Below are positions 1-9,591 of a stretch of 64,000 nucleotides of DNA, piece after piece (positions within the stretch are counted from its first letter, which is position 1; every line of letters begins with the position of its first letter). Source of the DNA: Urechidicola vernalis (lineage in GTDB: Bacteria > Bacteroidota > Bacteroidia > Flavobacteriales > Flavobacteriaceae); NCBI RefSeq assembly GCF_031846385.1, contig NZ_JAVRHV010000001.1, forward strand, positions 248,001 to 312,000, given 5' to 3'. Position numbers and translations under genes: made by a program. The notes beneath the pieces were generated by a model. The model ran no database searches. It was not told the origin of the DNA and was given only the letters and a program-made list of their open reading frames with translations.

Positions 1-1
1 A

Positions 2-46
2 CCTTTTTATGATAAAGTGAAAAAGGAAATGAAAAAATTGAATTAA
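2..46 (+). CDS. C-terminal end of a gene that starts before the window
   Basis: An open frame enters from the left edge and stops with TAA at 44-46, giving a lysine-rich 14-residue tail (PFYDKVKKEMKKLN). It lies 35 bases before the esterase gene on the same strand, so the cluster probably continues upstream. A charged tail like this is common at the end of secreted sulfatases and glycosidases, but the piece is too short to assign a family. Confidence 0.45.
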   Translation, partial: PFYDKVKKEMKKLN

Positions 47-81
47 TTAGTAACAATTTATAAGCTCTAGTTAATTTAAAT

Positions 82-954
82 ATGAAAAATTCATTGGTTT
101 TATTTCTTGTATTTGCTGCTTTAATAAGGTCGTTTGCCTCTGTTGAGCCAAATCTAAAAGTAGTATATAAAGAGGTGGATGGAATTAAGTTATCCATGGA
201 TATCTTTTTTCCAGAAAACCATAAAATGAACAATCAATCTCCTGCAATTTTATTTTTTCATGGTGGCGGATGGAAAGGTGGTGGTGTTGCCCATTTCTAT
301 AATCAAGCTGCATACTTAGCATCTAGAGGGATGGTGGCAATAAGTGTTCAGTACAGAACCGAAAAACCACATGGAACCACTCCAATAGAATGTGTAAAAG
401 ATGGGAAGTCTGCGATGCGATGGATTAAAACGCATGCTTCAGAATATGGAATTGACCCAAATAGAATTGTAGCTGGTGGTGGCTCGGCAGGAGGTCATGT
501 TGCGGCGGCAATGGCAACACTAGAAGGATTTAATGAAGAAGGTGAAGATACTTCTGTGAGTTGTGTTCCTAAAGCCCTAGTGTTATTTAACCCAGTGGCG
601 AATAATGGACCTAATGGTTATGGATTCGAAAGGGTACATGAATATTGGGAAGGTTTCTCTCCTGCTCATAATTTAATTAAAAATGCACCGCCAACCTTAA
701 TTATGTTAGGTACAAAGGACAAACTTTTTACGGTTAGTCAAGCTCAGGAATACAAGCAAAAAATGGAAGTGCTTGGATTACGCTGTGATTTAATTTTATA
801 TGATGATCAAGACCATGCATTTTTTAATATTGATATGAACAAAGAATTGCATTTTAAAACAATGGAGGATGCCGATGTTTTTTTAACATCTTTAGGCTAT
901 TTAAAAGGGAAACCAATCGTTAATAAATTTAGAGAAAGCATTAATGAAAAATAA
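82..954 (+). CDS. Secreted alpha/beta-hydrolase, carbohydrate esterase-like
   Basis: A 290-residue exported alpha/beta-hydrolase. Residues 1-20 form a signal peptide. The oxyanion motif HGGGW is at 60-64, the nucleophile elbow GGGSAGG places the serine at 135, and Asp213 (GTKDK) and His245 (QDHAFF) complete the triad. The HGGGW/GxSAG arrangement is that of the hormone-sensitive-lipase/BD-FAE-like group, which includes acetyl- and feruloyl-esterases acting on polysaccharide side groups. In this locus it probably removes ester substituents, such as acetyl groups, from an algal glycan or its oligosaccharides in the periplasm; that role is inferred. It overlaps the next gene by 11 bases, which suggests translational coupling. 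The family is clear, the substrate is not. Confidence 0.85.
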   Translation: MKNSLVLFLVFAALIRSFASVEPNLKVVYKEVDGIKLSMDIFFPENHKMNNQSPAILFFHGGGWKGGGVAHFYNQAAYLASRGMVAISVQYRTEKPHGTTPIECVKDGKSAMRWIKTHASEYGIDPNRIVAGGGSAGGHVAAAMATLEGFNEEGEDTSVSCVPKALVLFNPVANNGPNGYGFERVHEYWEGFSPAHNLIKNAPPTLIMLGTKDKLFTVSQAQEYKQKMEVLGLRCDLILYDDQDHAFFNIDMNKELHFKTMEDADVFLTSLGYLKGKPIVNKFRESINEK

Positions 955-2395
955 TATCATTTTAATTCTACTCCTAGTTTCGGGAATAAATTTTCAAGCA
1001 CAGAACAAACCGAACCTTGTAATCATCCATACAGATGAACACAATCTAAGAACACTTGGGGCATACAGAGCAACGATGTCAAAAGAACAAGGACAAATAT
1101 GGGGTGAAGGCAATATAGTTGAAACACCAAATATTGACAGAATCGCCAATGAAGGAGCTATCGCTTTAAATTGGTATGCACCTTCTCCTGTTTGTACGCC
1201 TTCACGAGCATCTATGGTTTCAGGGTTGTACCCGGTCGCAACAGGATCACCTGTAAATGATATGCCTTTAAAGGATGAAGTAGTGACCTTTGCTCAGATT
1301 TTAAAAGATAATGGCTATGCAACGGCATATGTAGGAAAATGGCATTTGGATGGAGAAGGGAAACCAGGATTTGCGCCGGAACGTAAGTTTGGTTTTACAG
1401 ATAACAGATACATGTTCAATCGTGGACATTGGAAAATACTAGGAGAAAACGATAATGGACCATTTGTCGATCAAGAAATCAATAAGAATGGAGGAGGAGT
1501 TTGGGATCATGATAAAGTTGACAGAGACAACTTTACAACAGATTTTTTAGTTGATAAATCACTTGAAATTATTGAGAGAGATAAAAACAAACCATTTTGC
1601 TTAATGCTTTCTTTACCTGACCCACATGGACCAGATCAAGTTAGAGCACCTTATGATACGATGTACAAGGATATGAAATTTGAAGTTCCTTTATCTGCAA
1701 CAAAATCAAAAGAACAAATTCCTGGTTGGGTCAATTTAAATGGGAAAAAGAATATTGTAAAGGAGGCCAAACTTCAAAGAGGGTTAACCAATTATTTTGG
1801 AATGGTTAAGAATATTGATGACAATGTAGGTAGGATTTTGTCTTATTTGAAGGAAAACAACCTTGAAGATAATACTATTGTTGTCTTTACCTCAGATCAT
1901 GGAGATTTGTATGGTGAGCACGGAAAATTAAATAAAGGACTTCCTTATGAAATGTCGGCTAGAGTAGCATTTATGTTGAGATACCCTGGTGCGGTAAAAG
2001 CAGGAAAATCTGTTGAAAAAGCACTAACTATGGTGGACTTCGCCCCAACTATTTTAGGATTAATGAACATCGATCAGTCTGACAACGAATTCCATGGAAT
2101 TGATGCATCTAAAGATTTTTCTAATACTCAAAAAGAGGTTAAAGATAATACGAGAATTGTGTATCTAACCAATGCTGGAGGACGTTGGGTCGCTGCAGTT
2201 AACAGCAAGTACAAACTGGTACTGTCCCCTAGTGATATGCCTTGGTTATTTGATTTAGAAAAAGACCCTAATGAAATGACAAATCAATACAATAACCTAG
2301 AATACAAAGAAATTGCTATTAAATTAGAGAAAGAACTTTATGCTCAAATGGAAATGTATAAGGAACCACTAGATATTTCTAAATTGAAGAAATAA
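944..2395 (+). CDS. S1-family sulfatase (formylglycine type), exported
   Basis: A 483-residue type I sulfatase with a signal peptide (residues 1-20). The formylglycine motif is CTPSR with Cys84, the residue oxidised by an anaerobic or aerobic maturase. The metal-binding pair near the N-terminus is Asp31-Glu32 instead of the usual Asp-Asp, and the second metal motif is SDHGD in the middle of the protein. GKWH, which holds active-site Lys and His residues, is near residue 130. Sulfatases of this type hydrolyse sulfate esters on sugars in the periplasm. The start overlaps the esterase gene, so desulfation and de-esterification are probably co-expressed. The sulfated position and sugar cannot be read from the sequence. 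Confidence 0.9.
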   Translation: MKNNIILILLLVSGINFQAQNKPNLVIIHTDEHNLRTLGAYRATMSKEQGQIWGEGNIVETPNIDRIANEGAIALNWYAPSPVCTPSRASMVSGLYPVATGSPVNDMPLKDEVVTFAQILKDNGYATAYVGKWHLDGEGKPGFAPERKFGFTDNRYMFNRGHWKILGENDNGPFVDQEINKNGGGVWDHDKVDRDNFTTDFLVDKSLEIIERDKNKPFCLMLSLPDPHGPDQVRAPYDTMYKDMKFEVPLSATKSKEQIPGWVNLNGKKNIVKEAKLQRGLTNYFGMVKNIDDNVGRILSYLKENNLEDNTIVVFTSDHGDLYGEHGKLNKGLPYEMSARVAFMLRYPGAVKAGKSVEKALTMVDFAPTILGLMNIDQSDNEFHGIDASKDFSNTQKEVKDNTRIVYLTNAGGRWVAAVNSKYKLVLSPSDMPWLFDLEKDPNEMTNQYNNLEYKEIAIKLEKELYAQMEMYKEPLDISKLKK

Positions 2396-2452
2396 AAACC
2401 AAACTTAAAATGTTGGTTTGAAATAAAACAGAATTATAAACAATTACCAATT

Positions 2453-3880
2453 ATGTGTAAAAACATTAAATATATCGTTTGCGTCTTATTTTTGGGAACA
2501 TTATCAATTAGCGCTCAAGAAAAACAACCAAATATCCTTTTTATTGCTATAGATGATATGAATGATTGGACTGGTTTTTTGGGAGGTCATTCAGAAGCCA
2601 TTACTCCAAACTTAGATAAGATTGCAGATAAAGGAATTAACTTTGCGAATGCGCATGTGTCAGCACCTGGATGTTCACCAAGTAGAAATTCATTGTTATA
2701 CGGGGTTGAACCATTTAATTCTGGTTTGTATCCTTTTTATGAGCATGATATTCACAAACAATTAAGAAAAAAATACACCACTTTGCCAACGCTGCTCAAG
2801 GCTAATGGTTACAATACATTTGGATCAGGTAAAATTCATCATGGCAGTTCTGATGACCCTAATGAATGGACGGACTATTACGAGCCAAAGAATGCTAATA
2901 AGAAATTTAAAGACAGTGAAGGCTATAAAAGAAACGCCAAACATTCATTTAGACCAACATTACATCCTGATGAGGAACATAGAGATCACCAATTTGCAAA
3001 TTACGGGATTGAAAAATTACAAGAAAAGCATGACAAGCCATTCTTTTTAGCGGTAGGTATTGTAAAACCGCATTTACCATTTGATGCTCCAATTCGATTC
3101 TTTGACAAGTACCCTAAAGAAGTTGATTTAGAAAACTTTAAAGAAGATGATTTAAGCGATATACCACAAGCAGGAAAAAAATTAGTTAAACAAGGTGAGT
3201 TTAATCAATATAAAAAAGACGAGGCTTGGGGTAAGATTAGAAGAGCTTATTTAGCCTCAATCTCATGGGCTGATTATAATATTGGTCGAGTTCTTGATGC
3301 TCTAGAGGCAAGTGATTACGCAGATAATACGGTTATTGTTATTTGGTCCGATCACGGTTATCATTTAGGTGAAAAGAACACGTTCAAAAAATTTACGCTT
3401 TGGGAAGAAGCAACAAGAGTACCATTTATTATTTATGATGGTAGAATTAAAAATCAACCACAAGGAAGAAACTACGTAGAGCCGGTTTCACTTATTAATG
3501 TTTATAAAACTATTGCAGAATATACCGGTGTAGAAGTCCCTGAATATGTAGATGGTGAAAGTTTAATTCCGATTATTAAAGATCAGACAGAACAGTTAAC
3601 TATTCCCACAATTACTTCTTGGGGAAGAGGAAATTATGCTGTTAGAACTAAAACACACAGATATATAAGGTATTATAATGGTGGTGAAGAATTATACGAC
3701 CATACCGCCGATCCAAATGAATGGAACAATTTAGCAAAAGATGAAAATCAAGCGGAATTAATCAAGGAACTAAAATCTCATCTTCCAAAAAATGAACATC
3801 CTATGATTTCTGATTTTGTTTCACCATGGAGCGTTGAAGGAGCAGATAAAGCAAAATACAGAGGGAAGAATAAAAAATGA
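2453..3880 (+). CDS. S1-family sulfatase, iduronate-2-sulfatase-like
   Basis: A 475-residue exported sulfatase with a signal peptide of about 21 residues. Asp34-Asp35 (AIDDMND) and the later SDHGYHLGEK segment bind the metal, and CSPSR with Cys74 is the formylglycine site. The wording of the motifs (DDxxDW, SDHGxxLGEK and a DPxEWNNL tail) is typical of the iduronate-2-sulfatase-like branch, which in marine Bacteroidota is used on sulfated galactans and ulvans rather than on heparin. It lies 57 bases after the previous sulfatase and overlaps the next gene by ATGA, so it is part of one operon. The paralogue at 33082-34740 belongs to the same branch. The exact substrate is unknown. Confidence 0.9.
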   Translation: MCKNIKYIVCVLFLGTLSISAQEKQPNILFIAIDDMNDWTGFLGGHSEAITPNLDKIADKGINFANAHVSAPGCSPSRNSLLYGVEPFNSGLYPFYEHDIHKQLRKKYTTLPTLLKANGYNTFGSGKIHHGSSDDPNEWTDYYEPKNANKKFKDSEGYKRNAKHSFRPTLHPDEEHRDHQFANYGIEKLQEKHDKPFFLAVGIVKPHLPFDAPIRFFDKYPKEVDLENFKEDDLSDIPQAGKKLVKQGEFNQYKKDEAWGKIRRAYLASISWADYNIGRVLDALEASDYADNTVIVIWSDHGYHLGEKNTFKKFTLWEEATRVPFIIYDGRIKNQPQGRNYVEPVSLINVYKTIAEYTGVEVPEYVDGESLIPIIKDQTEQLTIPTITSWGRGNYAVRTKTHRYIRYYNGGEELYDHTADPNEWNNLAKDENQAELIKELKSHLPKNEHPMISDFVSPWSVEGADKAKYRGKNKK

Positions 3881-5349
3881 GAAAAACAATAGCAATATTA
3901 ACCCTGTTATTTTGTCCATATTTATTTGCTAACACTTATTATGTAAATTCCAAAACAGGCAATGACTCCTATTCCGGTACAAGTAAATCTAGTCCATGGA
4001 AAACATTATGGAAAGTTAATAAGCAAAATTTTAAACCCGGAGATAAAATACTTTTTGCTGCTGGAACTTCTTATGAAGGCAAATTAGTGCCAAAGGGTTC
4101 GGGCAAAGCAGGTAAGATAATTCAAATTGACAGGTATGGAAAAGGTGCCAATCCAGCAATTCACGGAAATGGATATAACGAGTATACACTGTTACTCTAT
4201 AATGTTGAATATTGGGAAGTCCGTAATTTAGAAATAACCAATCAAGGAAAAGAACGAAAAGCAAGAAGAAGAGGTATTATTGTTCGTGCGGAAGATTTTG
4301 GAGACAGCCATCATATTGTTTTAGAAGGTTTAGAGATTCATAATGTAAATGGTGTCTTAGAAAAGAAAGAGGGTGGTGGATCCGCTATTTTATGGGAAAA
4401 CAAAGGAAAGAAAATCAAAACTCGCTTTATTGATTTACAAATTCTGAATAATTATATCCATCATTGCGATCGAAATGCAATGAATTCTAGAGGGTATGCA
4501 AATCGTTCGGAATGGCATCCGAGTTTGGGCGTGGTTATTCGTGGTAATTTAATAGAAAATGTTCCTGGAGATGGTATTGTTCCCATAGGTTGTGATGGTG
4601 CATTGATTGAATATAACGTTATAAGAAAAGGCTTGGATATTATGCCTGTTGGAGATGCTGCTGCCGGAATATGGCCTTGGAGTTCAGACAATACCTTAGT
4701 TCAATTTAATGAAGTAAGTGATCATAGAGCCAAATGGGATGGTCAGAGTTATGATGCCGATTTTAACTGTATTGGGAGTACATTTCGATACAATTACAGT
4801 TTTGATAATTGGGGTGGTTTTATGCTCATTTGCAACAACGGATTTAAATTAGGTGAACCAATGAATATTGGAACTAAAGACACCAAAATACAGTATAACT
4901 TAAGTGTAAATGATGGTTTAAGACCGTATAAGGCGCATAACAAACGTTTCTTTTCTCCAACATTTCATATTACGGGTCCGGTCGAAAATACAAGTATAAA
5001 GAACAATATAATTATTATCCCAAAGAAACCTGTTTCAGAAATTGAAAACACACTACTTGAGTTTAAAGATTGGGGTAACACCTATCCAAATCAAACAGTC
5101 TTTTCAAATAATATTGTGAGGAATCAGCAAAAGGCTTCCAACTTGAATATTGACAAAACAACCGGATTTGTTCAAAAGGGAAATGATATTAAAACAGGCT
5201 TTAACTATAAAGAAAAGAATCCGTTAAAAATTTTAGAGACCCTAAAAAATGATGGGTCCATTAAGGAAAGTAATGATTTTAAAACTTTATATGATTTTAT
5301 TCGGTTTAGAATAGAAAATCCAGATCCACGATTTAAAACCATGAATTAA
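3877..5349 (+). CDS. Right-handed beta-helix protein, putative polysaccharide-active enzyme
   Basis: A 490-residue exported protein. A signal peptide (1-18) is followed by a YYVNSKTGNDSYSGTS segment and WKTL...PGDKILF, the N-terminal signature shared by many parallel beta-helix lyases and hydrolases. Asn-rich repeats such as NNYIHHC, NLIENV, YNVIRKG and FNEVSDH follow at roughly 20-30 residue spacing, as expected for helix coils. No CAZy family can be fixed by eye. Folds of this kind include PL6, GH28, GH82 and GH110, and the last two act on galactans. The start codon overlaps the sulfatase stop (ATGA). It is similar in layout to the next gene, so the two are diverged tandem copies. Activity on the target glycan is inferred from context. 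Confidence 0.75.
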   Translation: MRKTIAILTLLFCPYLFANTYYVNSKTGNDSYSGTSKSSPWKTLWKVNKQNFKPGDKILFAAGTSYEGKLVPKGSGKAGKIIQIDRYGKGANPAIHGNGYNEYTLLLYNVEYWEVRNLEITNQGKERKARRRGIIVRAEDFGDSHHIVLEGLEIHNVNGVLEKKEGGGSAILWENKGKKIKTRFIDLQILNNYIHHCDRNAMNSRGYANRSEWHPSLGVVIRGNLIENVPGDGIVPIGCDGALIEYNVIRKGLDIMPVGDAAAGIWPWSSDNTLVQFNEVSDHRAKWDGQSYDADFNCIGSTFRYNYSFDNWGGFMLICNNGFKLGEPMNIGTKDTKIQYNLSVNDGLRPYKAHNKRFFSPTFHITGPVENTSIKNNIIIIPKKPVSEIENTLLEFKDWGNTYPNQTVFSNNIVRNQQKASNLNIDKTTGFVQKGNDIKTGFNYKEKNPLKILETLKNDGSIKESNDFKTLYDFIRFRIENPDPRFKTMN

Positions 5350-5371
5350 ATTAATTCAACAATTTTATTAA

Positions 5372-6985
5372 ATGAAAATATTAAAAGACATAAGCAGTAT
5401 CCTAATAGTAGTATTTATAAGTACTTCATCCTTTGCAACAGAATATTACGTAAATGCAGAAACTGGAAACGATCAAAACAATGGTAAAAGTGAAAGCACC
5501 GCATGGAAATCACTTTTTAAAGTTAGCACGACAAACTTAAAACCTGGTGATGTTATTTTATTGGCTAATGGACAAGAATTTAAAGGTAGTATTGAATGGA
5601 CTAAGCTAAGCGGAACAAAATCAAAACCAATTGAAATTTCAAGTTATGTCGTTTCGGGTAGCGATATAAAACCAATAATTAACGCCAAAGGATTTTTAAA
5701 CGGGATTAAACTAACCGACTGCAGTCATATCAAAATTAATGGAATTTCTATTATAGCTGATGGAGGAAAAAAACCTAAAAAAGGGATGCGTTGTGGTATT
5801 TTCTACACCTCTAGTAAGGTTGGAAATTACTCGAATATAACCATAGAAAATTGTACTATAAAAAATGTGTTTTTTGAAAGTACAGGTTTTCAAAGAGGCA
5901 AAGATGAAGTGAAAAGCGCTAACGGAACGCAGAGTTATGGATGGGGAATTCGATTTTTAATGAAGAACAAATCAACTTTAAAAAATGTATTTATTCAGTC
6001 TAATGAGGTGCAAAATGTTGCACATACGGGAATCAAAATCAATGGTAATATTGATAACCTCAATATTCTGAATAACGAAGTACTTAAAACTGGTGGTCCC
6101 GGTATGCAATTTAGTGGTATTACCAACGGACTTGTGAAAGGAAATAAAGTAAATTACTCAGGCTCTAATGATGACAGTAGAAAATGGGGTCGCGGAAGTG
6201 GCATGTGGACTTGGGGAGTTGATACCATGTTGATTGAACATAATAGTTTTAGAAATGCTAATGGTCCTGCAGATTCAGCGGGTTGTCATATCGATTTTAA
6301 TTGTAAGAATATTATTGTGCAATACAATGTAAGTGAAAATAATGCTGGTGGATTTGCTGAAATACTTGGTAATAATTGGAATTGCGCTTATCGTTATAAT
6401 GTAAGTATTAATGACGGTCATCGGGTTAAAAAGAAAGGCGTGGCTTTTCAAGAAGGTAAGATTTATTGGTTAAGTGGTTTTGTTGGGAAAAACAGGGAAA
6501 GAAACGGTCCTTATAATTCTTATTTCTATAATAATACGATTTATGTAAAAGATGAAATAACGGCTAAAATGGCCGTAGCCAAGGTGGCACAAGGTGTTTT
6601 AGTAGCTAATAACATATTTCATATAAAAGGAAATAGTAAGGCTGTATTAGGAGATCAATATCAACCACAAGAATCTGGAGAGGCCGATATACCAAATGTG
6701 ATTTTCAAGAATAATTTGTTTTTAAAAAACTCGAACTGGCCAAAAGATGTACTCATTCAACCTGAAACTTCTGTATTTGGAAATCCTGAATTTGTGAATA
6801 CCGGAGGAAAAGAAATTATAGACTATACTCCTACTAATGTTGAATTGATTAAAAATAAAGGAATTGAAATCCCGCTAATTCCAGGCGATAAAAAAGGGTT
6901 GTACATAGGAGTTAAAGTAGAAAAAGACATTTTAGGAAATAATATTAAGGATTTGCCGGATATGGGCGCCATAGAAATGAATTAA
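5372..6985 (+). CDS. Right-handed beta-helix protein, second of a tandem pair
   Basis: A 537-residue exported protein with a signal peptide of about 22 residues and an N-terminal YYVNAETGNDQNNGKS block followed by WKSLFKV and KPGDVILL, matching the preceding gene in order and spacing. The body contains repeated beta-helix coils (NITIENCTIKN, NNEVLKTGG, GNKVNYSG, HNSFRNANG). The segment around residues 275-310 (WGRGSGMWTWG, then HIDFNCKN) aligns in position with the related GIWPWSSDN and DADFNCIG stretch of the neighbour, so these conserved acidic and aromatic residues are good active-site candidates. The CAZy family is not recognised. It is separated by 22 bases from the first copy and by 3 bases from the GH116-like gene. 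Confidence 0.75.
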   Translation: MKILKDISSILIVVFISTSSFATEYYVNAETGNDQNNGKSESTAWKSLFKVSTTNLKPGDVILLANGQEFKGSIEWTKLSGTKSKPIEISSYVVSGSDIKPIINAKGFLNGIKLTDCSHIKINGISIIADGGKKPKKGMRCGIFYTSSKVGNYSNITIENCTIKNVFFESTGFQRGKDEVKSANGTQSYGWGIRFLMKNKSTLKNVFIQSNEVQNVAHTGIKINGNIDNLNILNNEVLKTGGPGMQFSGITNGLVKGNKVNYSGSNDDSRKWGRGSGMWTWGVDTMLIEHNSFRNANGPADSAGCHIDFNCKNIIVQYNVSENNAGGFAEILGNNWNCAYRYNVSINDGHRVKKKGVAFQEGKIYWLSGFVGKNRERNGPYNSYFYNNTIYVKDEITAKMAVAKVAQGVLVANNIFHIKGNSKAVLGDQYQPQESGEADIPNVIFKNNLFLKNSNWPKDVLIQPETSVFGNPEFVNTGGKEIIDYTPTNVELIKNKGIEIPLIPGDKKGLYIGVKVEKDILGNNIKDLPDMGAIEMN

Positions 6986-6988
6986 GCC

Positions 6989-9583
6989 ATGAAAAAGTAT
7001 ATATATATACTTAGTTTCTGTATGTCATTTAGTTTGATGGCACAAGAAGAATTACTAAGTGAGAAAATAAGTATTCTAAAAGAGTATGATCAAGACCATC
7101 TTCACAGAGTAGCATTACCTATTGGAGGTATTGGAACCGGAACAGTCTCATTAGGTGGTTCTGGTGAATTAAGAGATTGGGAGGTAATGAATGTACCAGC
7201 CAAAGGATACAGCACGGTGACCACAGGAAACGATGCTCCTTTTTTTGCCATTTATACCAGAAAGAAAAACGCTAGACCAAACACGAAGGCGTTATTGGGA
7301 CCTATCAACCCAGCAGATTATCAACACTATGAGGGAAGGTCGGTAGATCATCATGGTTTTCCGCGTTTTAGAAACGCGTCTTTTGAGGCAACATACCCTT
7401 TCGGAATTGTAAGCCTATCTGATAAAACAATGCCCGTAAAGGTGAAAATTGTGGGTTATAATCCATTTATTCCCGCAGATGCCGATGCTTCAGGGATTCC
7501 GATGGCAATTTTAAAATATGAAGTAGAGAATACAACATCTGAGGATTTAGAAGTTGCTATTTCTGGAAATATTAGAAATTTTATTGGTAAAGATGGTAGT
7601 AAACACACTTCTGATTGGAAAGGTGATTTTATCCCTATTGGTGCAAAAGACAACAAGAATGAATATAGAAAAACAGAAAAGTTTCAGGGTATTTACATGT
7701 TCTCAAATGGTGTAGATAAAAATGATGCCGCTTGGGGTACGTTTGCGATTTCAACTCCTAACAACAAACAAGCACAAATTACCTATCGTACAAGTTCCAC
7801 TAAGAATGATTGGTATAATAGTACGTTGAATTTTTGGGACGATTTTGGTGCTGATGGCTTGCTTACCGAAAAAGACAAACAATACGATATAGATCCTTTG
7901 GCTTCCTTGGCTGTAAAAAAATCCTTAAAAGCCGGAGAAACGAAAACGTTTACATTTTATTTAACTTGGAATTTCCCTAATAGGTATGCATGGTCTTCAG
8001 ATAAACTTAAAAACTACTATTCGACCCAATATGATAATGCATGGGATGTGGTTGAAAAGGAAATAGATCGTTTGCCTGCCTTAACAGAGAAAACACTACA
8101 ATTCACAAACAGTTTAATAGCAAGTACTTATCCTGAAGAAATTAAAGAGTCGGCACTTTTTAACCTGAGTACCTTACGTTCGCAAACTGTTTTTAGAACT
8201 GAAGATGGAAAAATGTTTGGTTGGGAAGGTGTTATGGATCGAGAAGGTTCATGCTTTGGATCGTGTACGCATGTTTGGAATTATGAACAAGCCACTCCGT
8301 TTCTTTTTAATAAGTTGGCTTTAACAATGCGTGAAGTAGAATTTGAATATGCATCAGGAGAAGATGGGCATATGGGCTTTAGAACCAAACTTCCATTGCA
8401 AAAAGAAGCATCGGGAATTGACTTAGCCGCTGCAGATGGACAAATGGGAACCATTATGAAATTTTACCGCGATTGGCAATTATCTGGAGATTCAGAGTTC
8501 TTAAAAAAACATTGGCCAAAAATAAAAACCGTTTTGGCGTATGCCTGGATAGAAAATGGATGGGATGGTGATGTTGATGGCGTTATGGAAGGTGTGCAAC
8601 ACAACACCATGGATGTAGAGTATTATGGTCCTAATCCACAAATGCAAATTTGGTATTTAGGTGCACTGAGAGCGGCAGAAGAAATGGCCAAATTCATGGA
8701 TGATAAACCCTTTGCTAAAAAATGCAAGAGTTTATTTGAATATGGATCCGAATGGACAGATGCCAATTTATTTAATGGAGAATATTACGTGCATAAAACA
8801 CAAGTTCCGGAAAGTAAAGAAGCAATTGCTAAAGGATTGGTAGGAGAACATCGTTTAAAAGGGTTGGATTTAAACGACCCTTATTATCAATTAAAAACTG
8901 GATGTTTGGTGGATCAATTGGTAGGTCAATATATGGCACATGTCTTAGGTCTTGGGTATTTGGTAAAAGAAGAAAATGTAAAAACGGCTTTACAGAGTAT
9001 TCAAAAATACAATAAGAGAGATGGTATGTATGAGCACTTTAACAATATGCGTTCCTATGCAATGGGAGATGAAAAGGCTTTGCTTATGGCAAGTTGGCCT
9101 AATGGAGGTAGACCAACAATTCCATTTCCTTATTGGTCGGAAGTAATGACCGGATTTGAATATACCGCTGCTATTGGAATGTTGTATGAAGGAATGGAAG
9201 AAGAAGGATTAGATAACATCAAAAACATTAGAGATCGTTATGATGGCTTAAAAAGAAATCCGTTTGATGAAGCCGAATGTGGACATCATTATGCACGTGC
9301 TATGGCTTCATGGGCAGGTGTTATTGCCGAAAGTGGATTTCAATTTTCAGCCATTGACAAATCCATCAAATTTACAGACAAACCGGGAAAATATTTTTGG
9401 TCAACTGGAACCGCTTGGGGAATGTGTGATATAGTGAAAAACGGTAACGATTATGAAATTAGTTTAGAGGTTCTTCATGGAAAATTAGAATTAGAAACAA
9501 TTCAGTTAGGGAACCACAAACTTCACAAGTTTAAAGGAACAAGGTCTATTAATGAAGGTCAAAAAACAGCACTAAACTATTAA
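6989..9583 (+). CDS. GH116-like (DUF608) glycoside hydrolase, exported
   Basis: An 864-residue protein with a signal peptide (1-19) followed by the N-terminal beta-sandwich domain typical of GBA2-type enzymes (PIGGIGTGTVSLGG near 40) and a C-terminal (alpha/alpha)6 barrel (about 375-860). Barrel landmarks include WEGVMDREG, THVWNYEQA and VQHNTMDVEYYGPN, and the last is in the region of the catalytic acid in this clan. Characterised GH116 members are beta-glucosidases, beta-xylosidases and N-acetylglucosaminidases, so a beta-linked exo-activity is likely here. In a sulfatase-rich galactan locus the true substrate may differ from glucose; this is inference. Only 3 bases separate it from the beta-helix gene upstream. 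Catalytic residues were not assigned with certainty. Confidence 0.8.
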   Translation: MKKYIYILSFCMSFSLMAQEELLSEKISILKEYDQDHLHRVALPIGGIGTGTVSLGGSGELRDWEVMNVPAKGYSTVTTGNDAPFFAIYTRKKNARPNTKALLGPINPADYQHYEGRSVDHHGFPRFRNASFEATYPFGIVSLSDKTMPVKVKIVGYNPFIPADADASGIPMAILKYEVENTTSEDLEVAISGNIRNFIGKDGSKHTSDWKGDFIPIGAKDNKNEYRKTEKFQGIYMFSNGVDKNDAAWGTFAISTPNNKQAQITYRTSSTKNDWYNSTLNFWDDFGADGLLTEKDKQYDIDPLASLAVKKSLKAGETKTFTFYLTWNFPNRYAWSSDKLKNYYSTQYDNAWDVVEKEIDRLPALTEKTLQFTNSLIASTYPEEIKESALFNLSTLRSQTVFRTEDGKMFGWEGVMDREGSCFGSCTHVWNYEQATPFLFNKLALTMREVEFEYASGEDGHMGFRTKLPLQKEASGIDLAAADGQMGTIMKFYRDWQLSGDSEFLKKHWPKIKTVLAYAWIENGWDGDVDGVMEGVQHNTMDVEYYGPNPQMQIWYLGALRAAEEMAKFMDDKPFAKKCKSLFEYGSEWTDANLFNGEYYVHKTQVPESKEAIAKGLVGEHRLKGLDLNDPYYQLKTGCLVDQLVGQYMAHVLGLGYLVKEENVKTALQSIQKYNKRDGMYEHFNNMRSYAMGDEKALLMASWPNGGRPTIPFPYWSEVMTGFEYTAAIGMLYEGMEEEGLDNIKNIRDRYDGLKRNPFDEAECGHHYARAMASWAGVIAESGFQFSAIDKSIKFTDKPGKYFWSTGTAWGMCDIVKNGNDYEISLEVLHGKLELETIQLGNHKLHKFKGTRSINEGQKTALNY

Positions 9584-9591
9584 GAATACGA

